DNA of 64,000 nt from NCBI GenBank assembly GCA_963719325.1, contig CAVRBW010000022.1, positions 43,181 to 107,180 of the forward strand, in the 5' to 3' direction. Each line of letters begins with the position of its first letter. The stretch's first letter is position 1. A program made the position numbers and the translations under genes. Positions 1 through 8,805 of the stretch are shown piece after piece. Source of the stretch: DATBLE01 sp963719325 (GTDB lineage: Bacteria; Actinomycetota; Thermoleophilia; Gaiellales; Gaiellaceae). The notes beneath the pieces were generated by a model. That model saw only the letters and a program-made list of their open reading frames with translations, was not told the origin of the DNA and ran no database searches.

Positions 1-286
1 CGCTCAGTCCGGCGACCATGCAGAGCGGTGCGAGGTCGCCGAGCAGCACGTGCTGCAGCATGTGCGCGAAGAGGAACTGCTCCTCTCCGAACGCGTGGAC
101 CGGTGAGGCGACCGCGACGAACGCAAGCGCGAGCCCGAGCGCGAACAGCCAGCGGCGCCAGGCGACGACCGGCGTCCCGCGCCCGGCAAGCGTTGCCGCG
201 CGGCGGTAGTAGAGAAAGGCAGCGGCCGCGATCAGGAGGAGCTGCGCGGGCTCGAAGGTCCAACTCGTCAGCGGGGACGGCCCCAT
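1..286 (-). CDS. ctaG: Cytochrome c oxidase assembly protein, CtaG (caa3 type), N-terminal part
   Basis: The reading frame starts at an ATG at 286 and runs off the left edge of the window, so only the first 95 residues are visible. They contain two hydrophobic segments (about residues 14-30 and 44-62) followed by the stretch MLQHVLLGDLAPL, which is characteristic of the caa3_CtaG family. Family members are multi-helix membrane proteins that help deliver copper to cytochrome c oxidase. The gene is divergent from purM, with about 40 bases between the two starts. The family call rests on that motif and the membrane topology. The rest of the protein is outside the window. Confidence 0.8.
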   Translation of the reverse strand, partial: MGPSPLTSWTFEPAQLLLIAAAAFLYYRRAATLAGRGTPVVAWRRWLFALGLALAFVAVASPVHAFGEEQFLFAHMLQHVLLGDLAPLCMVAGLS

Positions 287-313
287 CGCGCCAGTGTAGG
301 CCGCCTTCCCGCA

Positions 314-319
314 TAGACT
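314..319 (+). promoter_or_regulatory. -10 element for purM, leaderless type
   Basis: TAGACT lies seven bases before the GTG start of purM and no ribosome binding site is present. Transcription would start at or next to the start codon. Confidence 0.45.
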
Positions 320-326
320 CGCCGTC

Positions 327-1226
327 GTGGGCGGTAAGCCGACCTACGACGCAGCAGGGGTCTCGCTCGCGACCGCGGATGCGGTCGTCGAGCGCCTGCG
401 CAACGCGGTCGAATCGACCGGAACAAAGGGGTTCGGCACCTTCAGCGGGCTCTACCCGCTCGGCGACGATCGCTTCCTGGCCGCCTCGATGGACTCAATC
501 GGGACGAAACCGATCGTCGCCCGCGCGCGCGGCCTGCTGCGGAACTGCGGCGCGGACATGGCGGCGCATTGCATCAACGACGTCGCCACCTGTGGCGCAA
601 AGCCGCTCTTCCTGCTCGACTACGTGGCCGCAAGCGAGCTCCGGCTCGAGCAGGTCGCGGAGCTCGTCGAGGGCGCGGCCGAGGTCTGCCGCGAGGCGGA
701 GTGCGCGTTGATCGGCGGGGAGACGGCGGAGATGCCCGACGTCTACCGCGAGGGCGAGCTCGACTTCGCCGCTGCCTGCGTGGGAATCGTGGAGCGAGAC
801 GACCTGATCGACGGGTCCCGCGTCCGCACCGGCGATGCCGTCGTCGGCTTCCCGTCGGGAGGGGTGCACGCGAACGGCTTCTCGCTCGTCCGGCGCGTGC
901 TCGAGCAGGAGGACTACGAGGGCGACGACCTCCTGGCGCCGACGCGGCTGTACCTGGAAGACATCCGCTCGCTTCGCCGGGAGACCGACGTGCTGGCGCT
1001 GGCCCATGTGACTGGCGGCGGAATCGAGGGGAACCTCTCGCGAGTTCTCCCCGACGGGCTTCGAGCGGAGATCGACTGGAACGCCTGGGGGCGACCGCCC
1101 GTCTTCCATTGGCTTGCGCGTCATGTCGCCGAGGAGGAGCTGCGGCGGGTCTTCAACCTCGGGATCGGCTACTGCGCGGTCGTCTCGGACCCCGCGGGCC
1201 GGCAGGTGATCGGCCGGATCGGATGA
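327..1226 (+). CDS. purM: Phosphoribosylformylglycinamidine cyclo-ligase
   Basis: This is AIR synthetase, the fifth step of de novo purine synthesis, which closes the imidazole ring using ATP. The 299-residue protein starts YDAAGVS and contains SMDSIGTK, HCINDVATCGAKPLFLLDY and the glycine-rich GGETAEMPDVY and PSGGVHANGFSLVR blocks that mark PurM and its ATP-binding fold. It is about 40 residues shorter than the E. coli enzyme, mostly at the C-terminus, which still ends in the usual NLGIGY segment. The start is a GTG at 327. The stop overlaps the purN ATG by three bases (ATGA), so the two are translationally coupled. Confidence 0.95.
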   Translation: MGGKPTYDAAGVSLATADAVVERLRNAVESTGTKGFGTFSGLYPLGDDRFLAASMDSIGTKPIVARARGLLRNCGADMAAHCINDVATCGAKPLFLLDYVAASELRLEQVAELVEGAAEVCREAECALIGGETAEMPDVYREGELDFAAACVGIVERDDLIDGSRVRTGDAVVGFPSGGVHANGFSLVRRVLEQEDYEGDDLLAPTRLYLEDIRSLRRETDVLALAHVTGGGIEGNLSRVLPDGLRAEIDWNAWGRPPVFHWLARHVAEEELRRVFNLGIGYCAVVSDPAGRQVIGRIG

Positions 1227-2152
1227 CGACATCGCGAGCGATCGGCGTGCTCGTGTCGGGAGAGGGTACGAACCTGCAGGCCCTGATCGACGCGGACTTG
1301 CCGATTCGCGGCGTGGCCTCGAACCTGGAAGGCGTCCCGGCGCTCGCGCGGGCGCAGCGGGCAGCGATTCCGGCGGCGGTCTTCGCGCTCGACGGCTATG
1401 CCGACCGGGAGGCGCGCGACCTGGCGATGGCCGACTGGTTGGAGGATCTGGGCGTGCAGCTGGTCGTGCTCGCCGGGTACATGCACCTGTTGGCGCCGTC
1501 GTTCCTGGAGCGCTTCCCCGATCGAGTCGTGAACGTCCATCCCTCGCTCCTTCCGTCGTTCCCCGGGATGCACTCGATCGAGGAGGCACTGGCAGCCGGG
1601 GTGGAGACGACCGGCGTCACCGTGCACCTGGTCGACGAAGGCGTCGACTCCGGGCCCGTCCTCCGCCAGGAGCCGGTTCCCGTCGAGCCGCGGCAGACGC
1701 TGGTCGAACGGATCCATGGCGTCGAGCATCGACTGCTGCCGGAGGTGGTGCGCGAGTTAGCGTGTGGGAACCCGCGGTTCCCCCACGGTCCCCCTCTTTC
1801 TGCGCTCCCGTCCACGGCCCGTCGTCGGCCTCCCGGCGGGCAGGGCCCGGCTCCGGCCGCCAACCGCGGAACAGTCGCGGCCGTCCCGATCGAAGCCGTG
1901 ATTCGCGCTCTCATATCCGCATACGACAAGAGTGGCCTGGACGCGTTCGCGGCCGGTCTCCACGAGCTGGGCTGCGAGCTGGTGGCGAGCGGCGGCACCG
2001 CCGTCCTACCTGGAGGAGCACGGCCTGCCGGTGACACGGGTGGAGAGCCTGACCGGCTTCGCCGAGATGCTCGGTCACCGCGTGGTCACGCTGCACCCCG
2101 CGGTGCACGGCGGCATCTTGGCCCGCCGGGACGTGCCCGGCGACCTCGCTGA
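1223..2152 (+). CDS. purN: Phosphoribosylglycinamide formyltransferase, open frame running on into purH
   Basis: GAR transformylase adds the formyl group from 10-formyl-tetrahydrofolate in purine synthesis. Residues 1-180 form a complete PurN: LVSGEGTNLQALID (phosphate loop), LAGYMHLL, the catalytic block VNVHPSLLPSFPG (Asn and His) and the TTGVTVHLVDEGVDSGPV Asp-containing loop. After about base 1768 the protein should end, but no stop occurs. The frame continues through a GC-rich hairpin and into the first 35 codons of purH, then reads out of frame to a stop at 2152. Either purN and purH are fused here, or a stop has been lost by a sequence error. The formyltransferase call itself is secure. 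Confidence 0.85.
   Translation: MTTSRAIGVLVSGEGTNLQALIDADLPIRGVASNLEGVPALARAQRAAIPAAVFALDGYADREARDLAMADWLEDLGVQLVVLAGYMHLLAPSFLERFPDRVVNVHPSLLPSFPGMHSIEEALAAGVETTGVTVHLVDEGVDSGPVLRQEPVPVEPRQTLVERIHGVEHRLLPEVVRELACGNPRFPHGPPLSALPSTARRRPPGGQGPAPAANRGTVAAVPIEAVIRALISAYDKSGLDAFAAGLHELGCELVASGGTAVLPGGARPAGDTGGEPDRLRRDARSPRGHAAPRGARRHLGPPGRARRPR
1764..1786 (+). terminator. Hairpin between the purN and purH domains
   Basis: GTGGGAACC, a CGC loop and GGTTCCCCCAC form a stem with a two-base bulge, followed by a C/T-rich tract. It looks like an intergenic terminator or attenuator, which argues that this segment is not normally protein coding. Confidence 0.4.
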
Positions 2153-3431
2153 CCTCGAGACGCACGGGATCGAGCCCTTCGACCTCGTCGTCGTCAACCT
2201 CTATCCCTTCTCCGAAGCCGCCGTCCGCGAAGGCGCCGCCGAGACCGACGCGATCGAGATGATCGACATCGGCGGGCCAGCGCTGCTCCGGGCCGCAGCC
2301 AAGAACTTCGCCTGGGTCGCGCCGGTCTGCCGGCCGGAGCGCTACCCGGAGGTGCTCGCTGAGCTGCGCGCGGGAGGCCTTTCGTCCGAGACGCGGAGGC
2401 GGCTCGCCGCGGAGACGTTCGCCGCGACCGCCGCCTACGACTCGGCGATTGCGGCGTGGTTCGGTCGAGGCGACGCGTTGCCGGCCACGCTCGTTCCCAC
2501 GTTCGTGAAGGAGCGCGACCTTGCCTACGGCGAGAATCCGCATCAGCGCGCCGCCTACTACCGCGAGGCCGGCGCCGGCCGGCACCTGCTCTCTCAGGTC
2601 GAGCAGTTGAGCGGTCGTGACCTGTCCTACAACAACCTCAACGACCTCGCGGGCGCGCGGCGAATCGTCGAAGAGCTGGCCGGGCCGGCGTGCGTGATCG
2701 TCAAGCACGCCAATCCGTGCGGCGTAGCGGTCGCAGAATCGATCGAGGAGGCATACGAGTCCGCGCTCGCCTCTGATCCGGTTTCGGCGTTCGGCGGTGT
2801 GGTCGTCCTCAACCGGCCCGTCTCGCCGGCGCTCGGCGCCCGCATTGCCGAGCAGTTCGTCGAGGTGCTGTTCGCCCCTGGATACGAGGAGGGCGCGCTC
2901 GATGCGCTGCGGAAGAAGGAGGCCCTGCGGATCCTCCTCACGTCGGAGTCGCCGCACGCGCCAGTGAGCCAGAGCGACTTCCGGCGAGTGCTCGGGGGGT
3001 TGCTCGCCCAGGACGGGGACGTGGGAGTCGACGAGCGGGCCGAGATGGAAGTCGTATGCGGCGAGCCGAGCGAGGGCGACTGGGACGATCTCCTCTTCGC
3101 ATGGCGGGTCTGCAAGCACGTGACCTCGAACGCGATCGTGTTGGCGACGGCCGGACGGACGATCGGGATCGGCGCCGGCCAGATGAGCCGTGTCGACGCG
3201 GTGCGGATCGCGCTCGAGAAGGCGCGCGAGCACGGGCACGACCTCGCGGGCGCGGCGCTCGCCTCCGACGCGTTCTTCCCGTTCGCGGACGGTCCCGAGC
3301 TCGCGCTGGCGGCCGGCGTGACGGCGATCATCCAGCCGGGCGGCTCGAAGCGCGACGCCGAGGTCGTCGCCGCGGTCGAGGCGGCCGGCGCGGCGATGGT
3401 CTTCACCGGCAAGCGGCACTTCCGCCACTAG
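1898..3431 (+). CDS. purH: Bifunctional AICAR transformylase / IMP cyclohydrolase, frameshifted near residue 36
   Basis: PurH carries out the last two steps of IMP synthesis. The likely start is the GTG at 1898 (VIRALISAYDKSGLDAF), the beginning of the MGS-like cyclohydrolase domain. This frame reaches SGGTA and then loses homology at about 2003. One frame over, the expected SYLEEHGLPVTRVESLTGF follows directly, so one extra base at 2001-2003 breaks the gene. The remainder is intact to 3431, with TLHPAVHGGIL of the cyclohydrolase and KHANPCGVAVAE plus SDPVSAFGG of the transformylase, ending in the family's typical FTGKRHFRH. As purH is essential for purine autotrophy, a sequencing or assembly error is as likely as a real mutation. 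Confidence 0.85.
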
Positions 3432-3487
3432 CGCGGGAGAGCACGTGACGGTTTCGTTCCAGGGACTGTCCCTCGGACCTGGCCGGA

Positions 3488-3493
3488 TACGCT
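3488..3493 (+). promoter_or_regulatory. -10 element for the cystathionine beta-synthase gene
   Basis: TACGCT lies ten bases before the GTG start with no ribosome binding site between. An AGGGAC-T-GTCCCT inverted repeat at 3461-3473, upstream of the box, could be an operator. Confidence 0.4.
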
Positions 3494-3503
3494 TCGGCCC
3501 GGC

Positions 3504-4886
3504 GTGGCCCGCACCTACCCGACGATTCTCGACCTGATCGGCTCGACGCCGGTCGTCCGCCTCCAGCACCTCGGGCGCGAGCTCGAGCCGACACTGCTCG
3601 TGAAGCTCGAGTATCTGAACCCGGGCGGATCGAACAAGGATCGGATCGCGCTCAGCATGATCGAACGGGCCGAGGAGAGCGGGAAGCTCAGACTGGGCGG
3701 GACGATCGTCGAGCCGACGTCCGGCAATACCGGCGTCGGCCTCGCACTCGCGGCGGCGATCAAGGGCTACAAGATGATCTTCGTCGTCCCCGACAAGGTC
3801 GCGCCGGAGAAGATCGCCCTGCTCCGGGCCTTCGGCGCCGAGGTCGTGATCTGCCCCACGGCGGTCGACCCCGACTCGCCCGAGAGCTACTACCTCGTCT
3901 CCGACCGGCTCGCCGAGGAGATCCCCGGCGCGTACAAGCCCGACCAGTACTCGAATCCCGGCAACGCGGAGGCCCACTACCGCACGACCGGCCCGGAGAT
4001 CTGGGAGCAGGCCGGCGGAGAGCTGGACGCGGTCGTGATCACCGTCGGCACCGGCGGCTCGATCACCGGCGTCGGCCGCTACCTGAAGGAGCAGAAGCCT
4101 GATCTGCTCGTGATCGGAGCCGACCCGGAGGGCTCGATCTACTCCGGCGGGCCCGTGCACCCGTATCTGGTCGAGGGGATCGGCAAGGACACGTTCCCGG
4201 AGAGCTTCGACCCCTCCGTCGTGGACGAGTACGTCAGCGTCTCCGACCGCGACTCGTTCCTGACCGCGCGGCGCCTCGCCCGCGAGGAGGGCATCCTCAG
4301 CGGTGGCTCGGGTGGCACCTCGGTGTTCGCGATGCTCGAGCTCGCGAGACGCTTCGGCCCGGAGACCACGCTCCTGACCACGATCCCGGACGGCGGTCGC
4401 GGCTACCTGTCGAAGCTCTACGACGACAACTGGATGCTCGAGCACGGCTTCCTCGAGCGGCGCGGAGCGCCGGACACGGTCGCGCAGGTGCTCACCTTCA
4501 AGCACGCCGAGAACGGCGTCCCCGACCTGATCGTGTGCGAGGCGCATCAGAAGGTCGGCGAGGCGGTGGAGCTGATGCAGCGGTACGGGATCTCGCAGCT
4601 CCCGGTCGTTCGCGAGGCCCCGGCCGAGTCGCTCGCAGACGTGATCGGCTCGCTGAACGAGCGAGCCCTCCTCGATCGCATCTTCAGGAACCCGGATGTG
4701 CTCGGCGAGGAGGTCGCCGGCGCGATGCAGCCGCCGCTCGGAGCCGTCGACCTCCGCGACAGCGTCGACAAGGTGTTCTCCGACCTCCAGGATCAGCGCC
4801 AGGCGGTCGTCGTCGCAGACGCCGGACGGCCGCAGGCGGTGCTGACGCGCTCCGACCTCCTCGAGTACCTGGCGCGCCGCCCGTGA
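3504..4886 (+). CDS. Cystathionine beta-synthase (PLP domain plus CBS pair)
   Basis: The 460-residue protein has a cysteine-synthase-fold PLP domain (about 1-320) and a C-terminal pair of CBS domains (about 335-460). The PLP lysine is K45 in NPGGSNKDR, where an Asn replaces the more usual Val or Phe. PTSGNTGVGLA binds the cofactor phosphate or substrate and GTGGSITGVGRYLK is the glycine loop. The domain order is that of cystathionine beta-synthase rather than plain CysK. A cystathionine gamma-synthase/lyase lies 2.7 kb downstream, so the two probably carry out reverse transsulfuration (homocysteine to cysteine). Cysteine synthase activity cannot be excluded. The stop overlaps the next start (GTGA). 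Confidence 0.88.
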   Translation: MARTYPTILDLIGSTPVVRLQHLGRELEPTLLVKLEYLNPGGSNKDRIALSMIERAEESGKLRLGGTIVEPTSGNTGVGLALAAAIKGYKMIFVVPDKVAPEKIALLRAFGAEVVICPTAVDPDSPESYYLVSDRLAEEIPGAYKPDQYSNPGNAEAHYRTTGPEIWEQAGGELDAVVITVGTGGSITGVGRYLKEQKPDLLVIGADPEGSIYSGGPVHPYLVEGIGKDTFPESFDPSVVDEYVSVSDRDSFLTARRLAREEGILSGGSGGTSVFAMLELARRFGPETTLLTTIPDGGRGYLSKLYDDNWMLEHGFLERRGAPDTVAQVLTFKHAENGVPDLIVCEAHQKVGEAVELMQRYGISQLPVVREAPAESLADVIGSLNERALLDRIFRNPDVLGEEVAGAMQPPLGAVDLRDSVDKVFSDLQDQRQAVVVADAGRPQAVLTRSDLLEYLARRP

Positions 4887-5482
4887 AGCTCTACAACTCC
4901 CAGGTCTCCGGCAATTGCTGGAAGGTGCGGCAGCTGCTGAGCCTGCTCGAGATCCCGTACGAGCGGATCGAGCTCGACGTGGTCGACAGGTCGAACCGGC
5001 AGGAGGTGCTCGGGGGCAAGAACCCGGCCCTGCGCGTCCCGACGCTCGAACTGGACACCGGCGAGCACCTGGCCGAGTCGAACGCGATCATCTGGTACCT
5101 CGCCGACGGCACCCCGTACCTGCCCGGCAACGCGCTCGAGCGCGCCCGCGTCCTCCAGTGGATGTTCTTCGAGCAATACGAGGTCGAGCCGAACCTCGCG
5201 GTCGCGCGCTTCTGGATCTCCGTGCTCGGTCAGCGCGAGCAGTACGCGGTCGAGCTGGAGGGCAAGTGGCGCGGCGGCAGCCGGGCCCTGGACGCGCTCG
5301 AGGGCCACCTCGCCGGCCGTGAGTGGCTCGTCGGAGAGGCGTACTCGATCGCGGACATCTCGCTCTTCGCGTACACGCACGTGGCCGAGGAGGGCGACTT
5401 CGACCTCGGCGCCTACCCGGCGGTGCGGGCCTGGCTCGACCGAGTCGCAGCCACTCCAGGACACATCGCGATCGAGGCATAA
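4883..5482 (+). CDS. Glutathione S-transferase family protein
   Basis: The 199-residue protein has a thioredoxin-like N-terminal GST domain (VKLYNSQVSGNCWKVRQLL, NPALRVPTLE, ESNAIIWYL) and an all-helical C-terminal domain ending with the conserved YSIADISLFAYTHVAEEGDFDL. The ES pair in ESNAI is the usual gamma-glutamyl contact. It starts at a GTG overlapping the stop of the cystathionine beta-synthase gene. This suggests co-translation and a link to thiol chemistry. Actinobacteria of this type may not make glutathione, so the true thiol substrate is unknown. Confidence 0.85.
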   Translation: MKLYNSQVSGNCWKVRQLLSLLEIPYERIELDVVDRSNRQEVLGGKNPALRVPTLELDTGEHLAESNAIIWYLADGTPYLPGNALERARVLQWMFFEQYEVEPNLAVARFWISVLGQREQYAVELEGKWRGGSRALDALEGHLAGREWLVGEAYSIADISLFAYTHVAEEGDFDLGAYPAVRAWLDRVAATPGHIAIEA

Positions 5483-5511
5483 GCCTCGCCTCGCCCGCGT
5501 TGAGCCCGAAC

Positions 5512-6645
5512 GTGGAGACGGTTTCGCTTGCGCAGCTACGCCGCTACGTCGTCGCCCATCAGGGCTACGCCACCCGATTCCGGCGAAGCCGCGCGACGGA
5601 CGTCGTCACGACGATCCGCCGCCTGGGGTGCGTCCAGCTCGACTCGATCTCGACGGTCGACCGTGCCCACCGGCTGACGCTCGCCTCTCGCGTCGGCGCG
5701 TATCCCCGCGGAACCGTCACGCACTTGTTGCAGACCGGCCGCATCTTCGAGTACTGGGCGCACGAGGCCTGCCTCGTCCCGATCGAGGACTACCCGCTCT
5801 TCAAGCGGCGGATGGAGCACCTGCGCGACCGTCACTGGTGGGGCCGCGAGCACCGGCACGACCCGAAGGTCAAGAAGCGGGTTCTCGAGGCGCTCCGCGA
5901 GCAGGGGCCGCTGCCGACCCGGTTCTTCGAAGGCGGAGGCGGCGGCGGGATGTGGAACTGGAAGCCCGAGAAGCGGATCCTCGAGGACCTCTTCGCCGCG
6001 GGAGAGGTCGTCGTCGCCGGCCGCGACAGCTTCCAGCGCCTCTACTCCCTGCCGGAACACGTGATCCCGCCCGAATATCTCGCTGCGCCGGCGCCGTCCG
6101 ACGAGGCGTTCCAGCGGGCCTACGCCCTCCGCGCGGTCGAGGCGCGGGGCGCGCTCACCGAGGCGGGAATCGCCGAGCACTGCCGGTTTCGCGGCGGCGC
6201 GAAGGCGATGCGGCCGGTCGTCGACCGGCTCGAGGCAGATGGGCTCGTCCGACGGGTCGCGCCGGCAGACGGTGGGTCGCCCGTCGTCGTTCCGGCTGCG
6301 GCGACGATCGACGGAGCCTCGAGCGGCGGCGTCCTCCTCTGTCCGTTCGACAACCTGCTCTGGGATCGGGCCTTCGTCGAGCGCGTGTTCGGCTTCCGGC
6401 ACGTGATCGAGGTCTACAAGCGGGGTCACGAGCGGGTGTACGGCTACTACGTGCTCCCGTTCCTCTACGGAGACCGGCTGGTCGGTCGCACCGACCTGAA
6501 AGCCGACCGGGCCGAGGGCGTCCTGCGCCTGCGTGGCCTGCACTTCGAGCCGAAGGTGCGCCGTTCGCGTGCGCTCGAGTCGGCGCTCGAACGGGCGCTC
6601 GACCGGCTCGCGCGCGTGCTCGGCCTGGAGCGGGTCGAACGGTGA
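5512..6645 (+). CDS. YcaQ/AlkX-type winged-helix DNA glycosylase, copy 1
   Basis: The protein of about 377 residues belongs to the HTH_42 / YcaQ family of DNA glycosylases that excise bulky or crosslinked bases. The QxD catalytic motif is present as QLD at about residues 42-44 (RRLGCVQLDSISTVDRAHRL). IFEYWAHEACLVPIEDYPLF and the C-terminal LLCPFDNLLWDRAFVERVFGF and YGYYVLPFLYGDRLVGR blocks are family signatures. A G-rich loop (EGGGGGGMW) sits near residue 145. The start could instead be the TTG at 5500. It is followed directly by a second family member in a four-base overlap. Confidence 0.8.
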   Translation: METVSLAQLRRYVVAHQGYATRFRRSRATDVVTTIRRLGCVQLDSISTVDRAHRLTLASRVGAYPRGTVTHLLQTGRIFEYWAHEACLVPIEDYPLFKRRMEHLRDRHWWGREHRHDPKVKKRVLEALREQGPLPTRFFEGGGGGGMWNWKPEKRILEDLFAAGEVVVAGRDSFQRLYSLPEHVIPPEYLAAPAPSDEAFQRAYALRAVEARGALTEAGIAEHCRFRGGAKAMRPVVDRLEADGLVRRVAPADGGSPVVVPAAATIDGASSGGVLLCPFDNLLWDRAFVERVFGFRHVIEVYKRGHERVYGYYVLPFLYGDRLVGRTDLKADRAEGVLRLRGLHFEPKVRRSRALESALERALDRLARVLGLERVER

Positions 6646-7625
6646 TCGAGGTCTCGCGCGAGGACGCGCGCCGGATCGCGGTTCGCGCGCAGCTCCTCGA
6701 CGCTTCCGCGGCCGGTGTGCTCGATACCGTCCACCGGCTCGGGTTCCTCCAGATCGATCCGATCTCCACCGTGGCGCCGCCGCAGCATCTCGTGCTCTGG
6801 AGCCGGCTCGGTCGGCGATACGACCGGGTGGAGCTCGACCGGCTGCTCTGGGAGGAGCGGAAGCTCGTCGAATGGGACGCGTTTCTGTGGCCGATGGAGG
6901 ACCTGCCGCTTCTGAGGGCTCTGATGCGGCGCCGCGACCGGAAGCTCGACCTGCGGCTGATCGCGTGGCTGAAGGAGAACGCGTCGTACCGCCGGTACGT
7001 GCTGCGCGAGCTCGACCGGCGCGGGCCGCTCCTCTCCCGCGAGATCGCGGACCACGAGCCGACGAAGCGCGAGGTTCACCGCTGGTGGGGCGAGCGGAAG
7101 ATGGGGCTGATGCTCGGCGTGCTGAACGCGCGCGGCGAGGTGGCGGTCGTCGGCCGGCACGGCAACCAACGCGTCTGGGACCTCGCCGAACGCTGGTACC
7201 CGGAGACCGAGAAGGTGCCGTTGCCGGAGGCGAGAGCGATCTTCGCGGAGAAGCGCTTCCGTGCGCTCGGCGTGAAGCTCCAGAAAGGGCGGCTCCTCGC
7301 GCACCCCGACGCCGAGGATGGGCCGGTGCCGGATCGCGTCACACTGCTCTCGCCCTTCGACCGCCTCGTGCACGACCGCGCCCGCGCCGAGGCGCTCTGG
7401 GACTTCCGCTATCGGCTGGAGATGTACGTGCCGAAGGAGAAGCGCGAGTACGGCTACTACGTGCTGCCGCTGCTCGTCGGTGACGAGCTCGCCGGGCGCG
7501 CCGAGCCCGTCTTCGACCCGAAGACGCGCACGCTGCGCCTGCTCGGCGCCTGGGGTGACACCTCCCGGCTCGACGAGGCGCTCGCCGATCTCGCCGCCTG
7601 GCTGGGTGCGGAGATGATCATCTAG
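6642..7625 (+). CDS. YcaQ/AlkX-type winged-helix DNA glycosylase, copy 2
   Basis: This 327-residue paralogue of the preceding gene has the catalytic QxD motif as QID (LGFLQIDPISTVAPPQHL), the VEWDAFLWPMEDLPLLR block, and a C-terminal LLSPFDRLVHDRARAEALWDFRY...YGYYVLPLLVGDELAGR. It starts with a GTG overlapping the upstream stop. The copies differ widely in their middle regions, so this is an old duplication rather than a recent one. The pair may have divided lesion types. The family role is excision of crosslinked or alkylated bases, and the specific substrate cannot be read from sequence. Confidence 0.8.
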   Translation: MIEVSREDARRIAVRAQLLDASAAGVLDTVHRLGFLQIDPISTVAPPQHLVLWSRLGRRYDRVELDRLLWEERKLVEWDAFLWPMEDLPLLRALMRRRDRKLDLRLIAWLKENASYRRYVLRELDRRGPLLSREIADHEPTKREVHRWWGERKMGLMLGVLNARGEVAVVGRHGNQRVWDLAERWYPETEKVPLPEARAIFAEKRFRALGVKLQKGRLLAHPDAEDGPVPDRVTLLSPFDRLVHDRARAEALWDFRYRLEMYVPKEKREYGYYVLPLLVGDELAGRAEPVFDPKTRTLRLLGAWGDTSRLDEALADLAAWLGAEMII

Positions 7626-7628
7626 CAT
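7623..7628 (+). promoter_or_regulatory. -10 element for the cystathionine gamma-synthase/lyase gene
   Basis: TAGCAT lies nine bases before the ATG at 7638 with no ribosome binding site. It overlaps the stop codon of the preceding glycosylase gene. Confidence 0.45.
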
Positions 7629-7637
7629 CGAGCGCTG

Positions 7638-8771
7638 ATGGACTTCGAGACGCGGGCAATCCACGAAGGCCAGGAGCCCGATCCGGCGACAGGCGCGGTC
7701 ACCGTCCCGATCTACCAGACCTCGACGTACGTCCAGGACGCCGTCGGCGAGCACAAGGGCTACGACTACTCGCGCACGGCGAACCCGACCCGGCGGGCGC
7801 TCGAGGTCTGCCTCGCCTCGCTGGAGAGCGCCGAGCACGGGTTCGCATTCTCCTCGGGGATGGGCGCGGCGACGACCGTCATGCACCTCGTCTCGCCGGG
7901 CGACCGGACGGTCGCCGTCGACGACGTCTACGGCGGCACGTACCGCCTCTTCTCGAAGGTGTACGAGCCGAAGGGATACGAGTTCCAGTTCGCCCCGGCC
8001 GGGGAGCTCGCGTCCGCGATCGACGAGCGGACTCGGCTCGTCTGGGTCGAGACGCCGACGAATCCGCTCCTGAACGTCGTCGACGTTCGCGCCGTCGCCG
8101 ACCGTGCCCACGAGGTCGGCGCCGTCGTCGTCGTGGACAACACGTTCGCGACGCCGTATCTCCAGCGCCCCCTCGAGCTCGGGGCCGACCTCGTCGTCCA
8201 CTCGACGACGAAGTACCTGGGCGGCCACTCCGATCTCGTCAGCGGCTTCGCCTGCACCGACGATCCCTCGATCGCCGAGCAGCTCGCCTTCCTCCAGAAC
8301 TCGCTCGGCGCGATTCCGGGACCGTTCGACTCGTGGCTCGTCCTGCGCGGCCTGAAGACGCTCGCGCTCCGGATGCACCGGCACTGCGAGAACGCCCTCG
8401 CGGTCGCCGAGTTCCTCCAGGACCGACCGGATGTCGAACGCGTTCTGTACCCGGGCCTGCCCACTCACCCGGGCCACGATCTCGCCGCCCGGCAGATGAG
8501 CGGGTTCGGTGGAATGGTCTCGTTCCTGGCCGGTAGCGCCGAGGAGGCGGTCGCGCTCGTCGGGCGCACGCGGATCTGGAAGCTCGCCGAGAGCCTCGGC
8601 GGCGTCGAGAGCCTGATCGAGGTGCCCGCCGCGATGACGCACGCGTCGACCGCGGATGCTCCCTTCGCCTGCCCGCCGAACCTCGTGCGGCTCTCCGTCG
8701 GGATCGAGTCCGTCGACGACCTCGTCGCCGATCTCGAGGCGGCCTTCGTCCGCTCGCCCGCGGCCGCGTAG
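7638..8771 (+). CDS. Cystathionine gamma-synthase / gamma-lyase
   Basis: This is a 377-residue Cys/Met-metabolism PLP enzyme. Visible signatures are TRAIHEGQEPDP at the N-terminus, YSRTANPTRRALE, the cofactor-binding SSGMGA and YGGTYRLF segments, ETPTNPLLNV, DNTFATPYLQRPLELGADLV, and the PLP lysine in HSTTKYLGGHSDLVSG. The C-terminal SLGGVESLIEVPAAMTH is also typical. Synthase (MetB) and lyase (CGL) cannot be separated by eye. The nearby cystathionine beta-synthase favours the lyase role, completing homocysteine-to-cysteine conversion. Confidence 0.88.
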   Translation: MDFETRAIHEGQEPDPATGAVTVPIYQTSTYVQDAVGEHKGYDYSRTANPTRRALEVCLASLESAEHGFAFSSGMGAATTVMHLVSPGDRTVAVDDVYGGTYRLFSKVYEPKGYEFQFAPAGELASAIDERTRLVWVETPTNPLLNVVDVRAVADRAHEVGAVVVVDNTFATPYLQRPLELGADLVVHSTTKYLGGHSDLVSGFACTDDPSIAEQLAFLQNSLGAIPGPFDSWLVLRGLKTLALRMHRHCENALAVAEFLQDRPDVERVLYPGLPTHPGHDLAARQMSGFGGMVSFLAGSAEEAVALVGRTRIWKLAESLGGVESLIEVPAAMTHASTADAPFACPPNLVRLSVGIESVDDLVADLEAAFVRSPAAA

Positions 8772-8805
8772 GGAACCGATCGCACGCCGCCGGTGTAGAG
8801 GCGGC

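Noticed and set aside
40..60. Short repeated GCAGCA-type runs as a repeat element
   Set aside because: They lie inside the ctaG coding sequence and reflect codon use for Leu and Gln.
1911..4547. Very long minus-strand open frame opposite purH and the cystathionine beta-synthase gene
   Set aside because: It is a high-GC shadow frame. Its translation is Arg/Ala/Asp-rich with no domain, whereas the plus strand has fully recognisable enzymes. The same holds for the long frames opposite 6.5-9.0, 14.9-18.1 and 34.3-36.5 kb (except the CDF gene at the end of the second).
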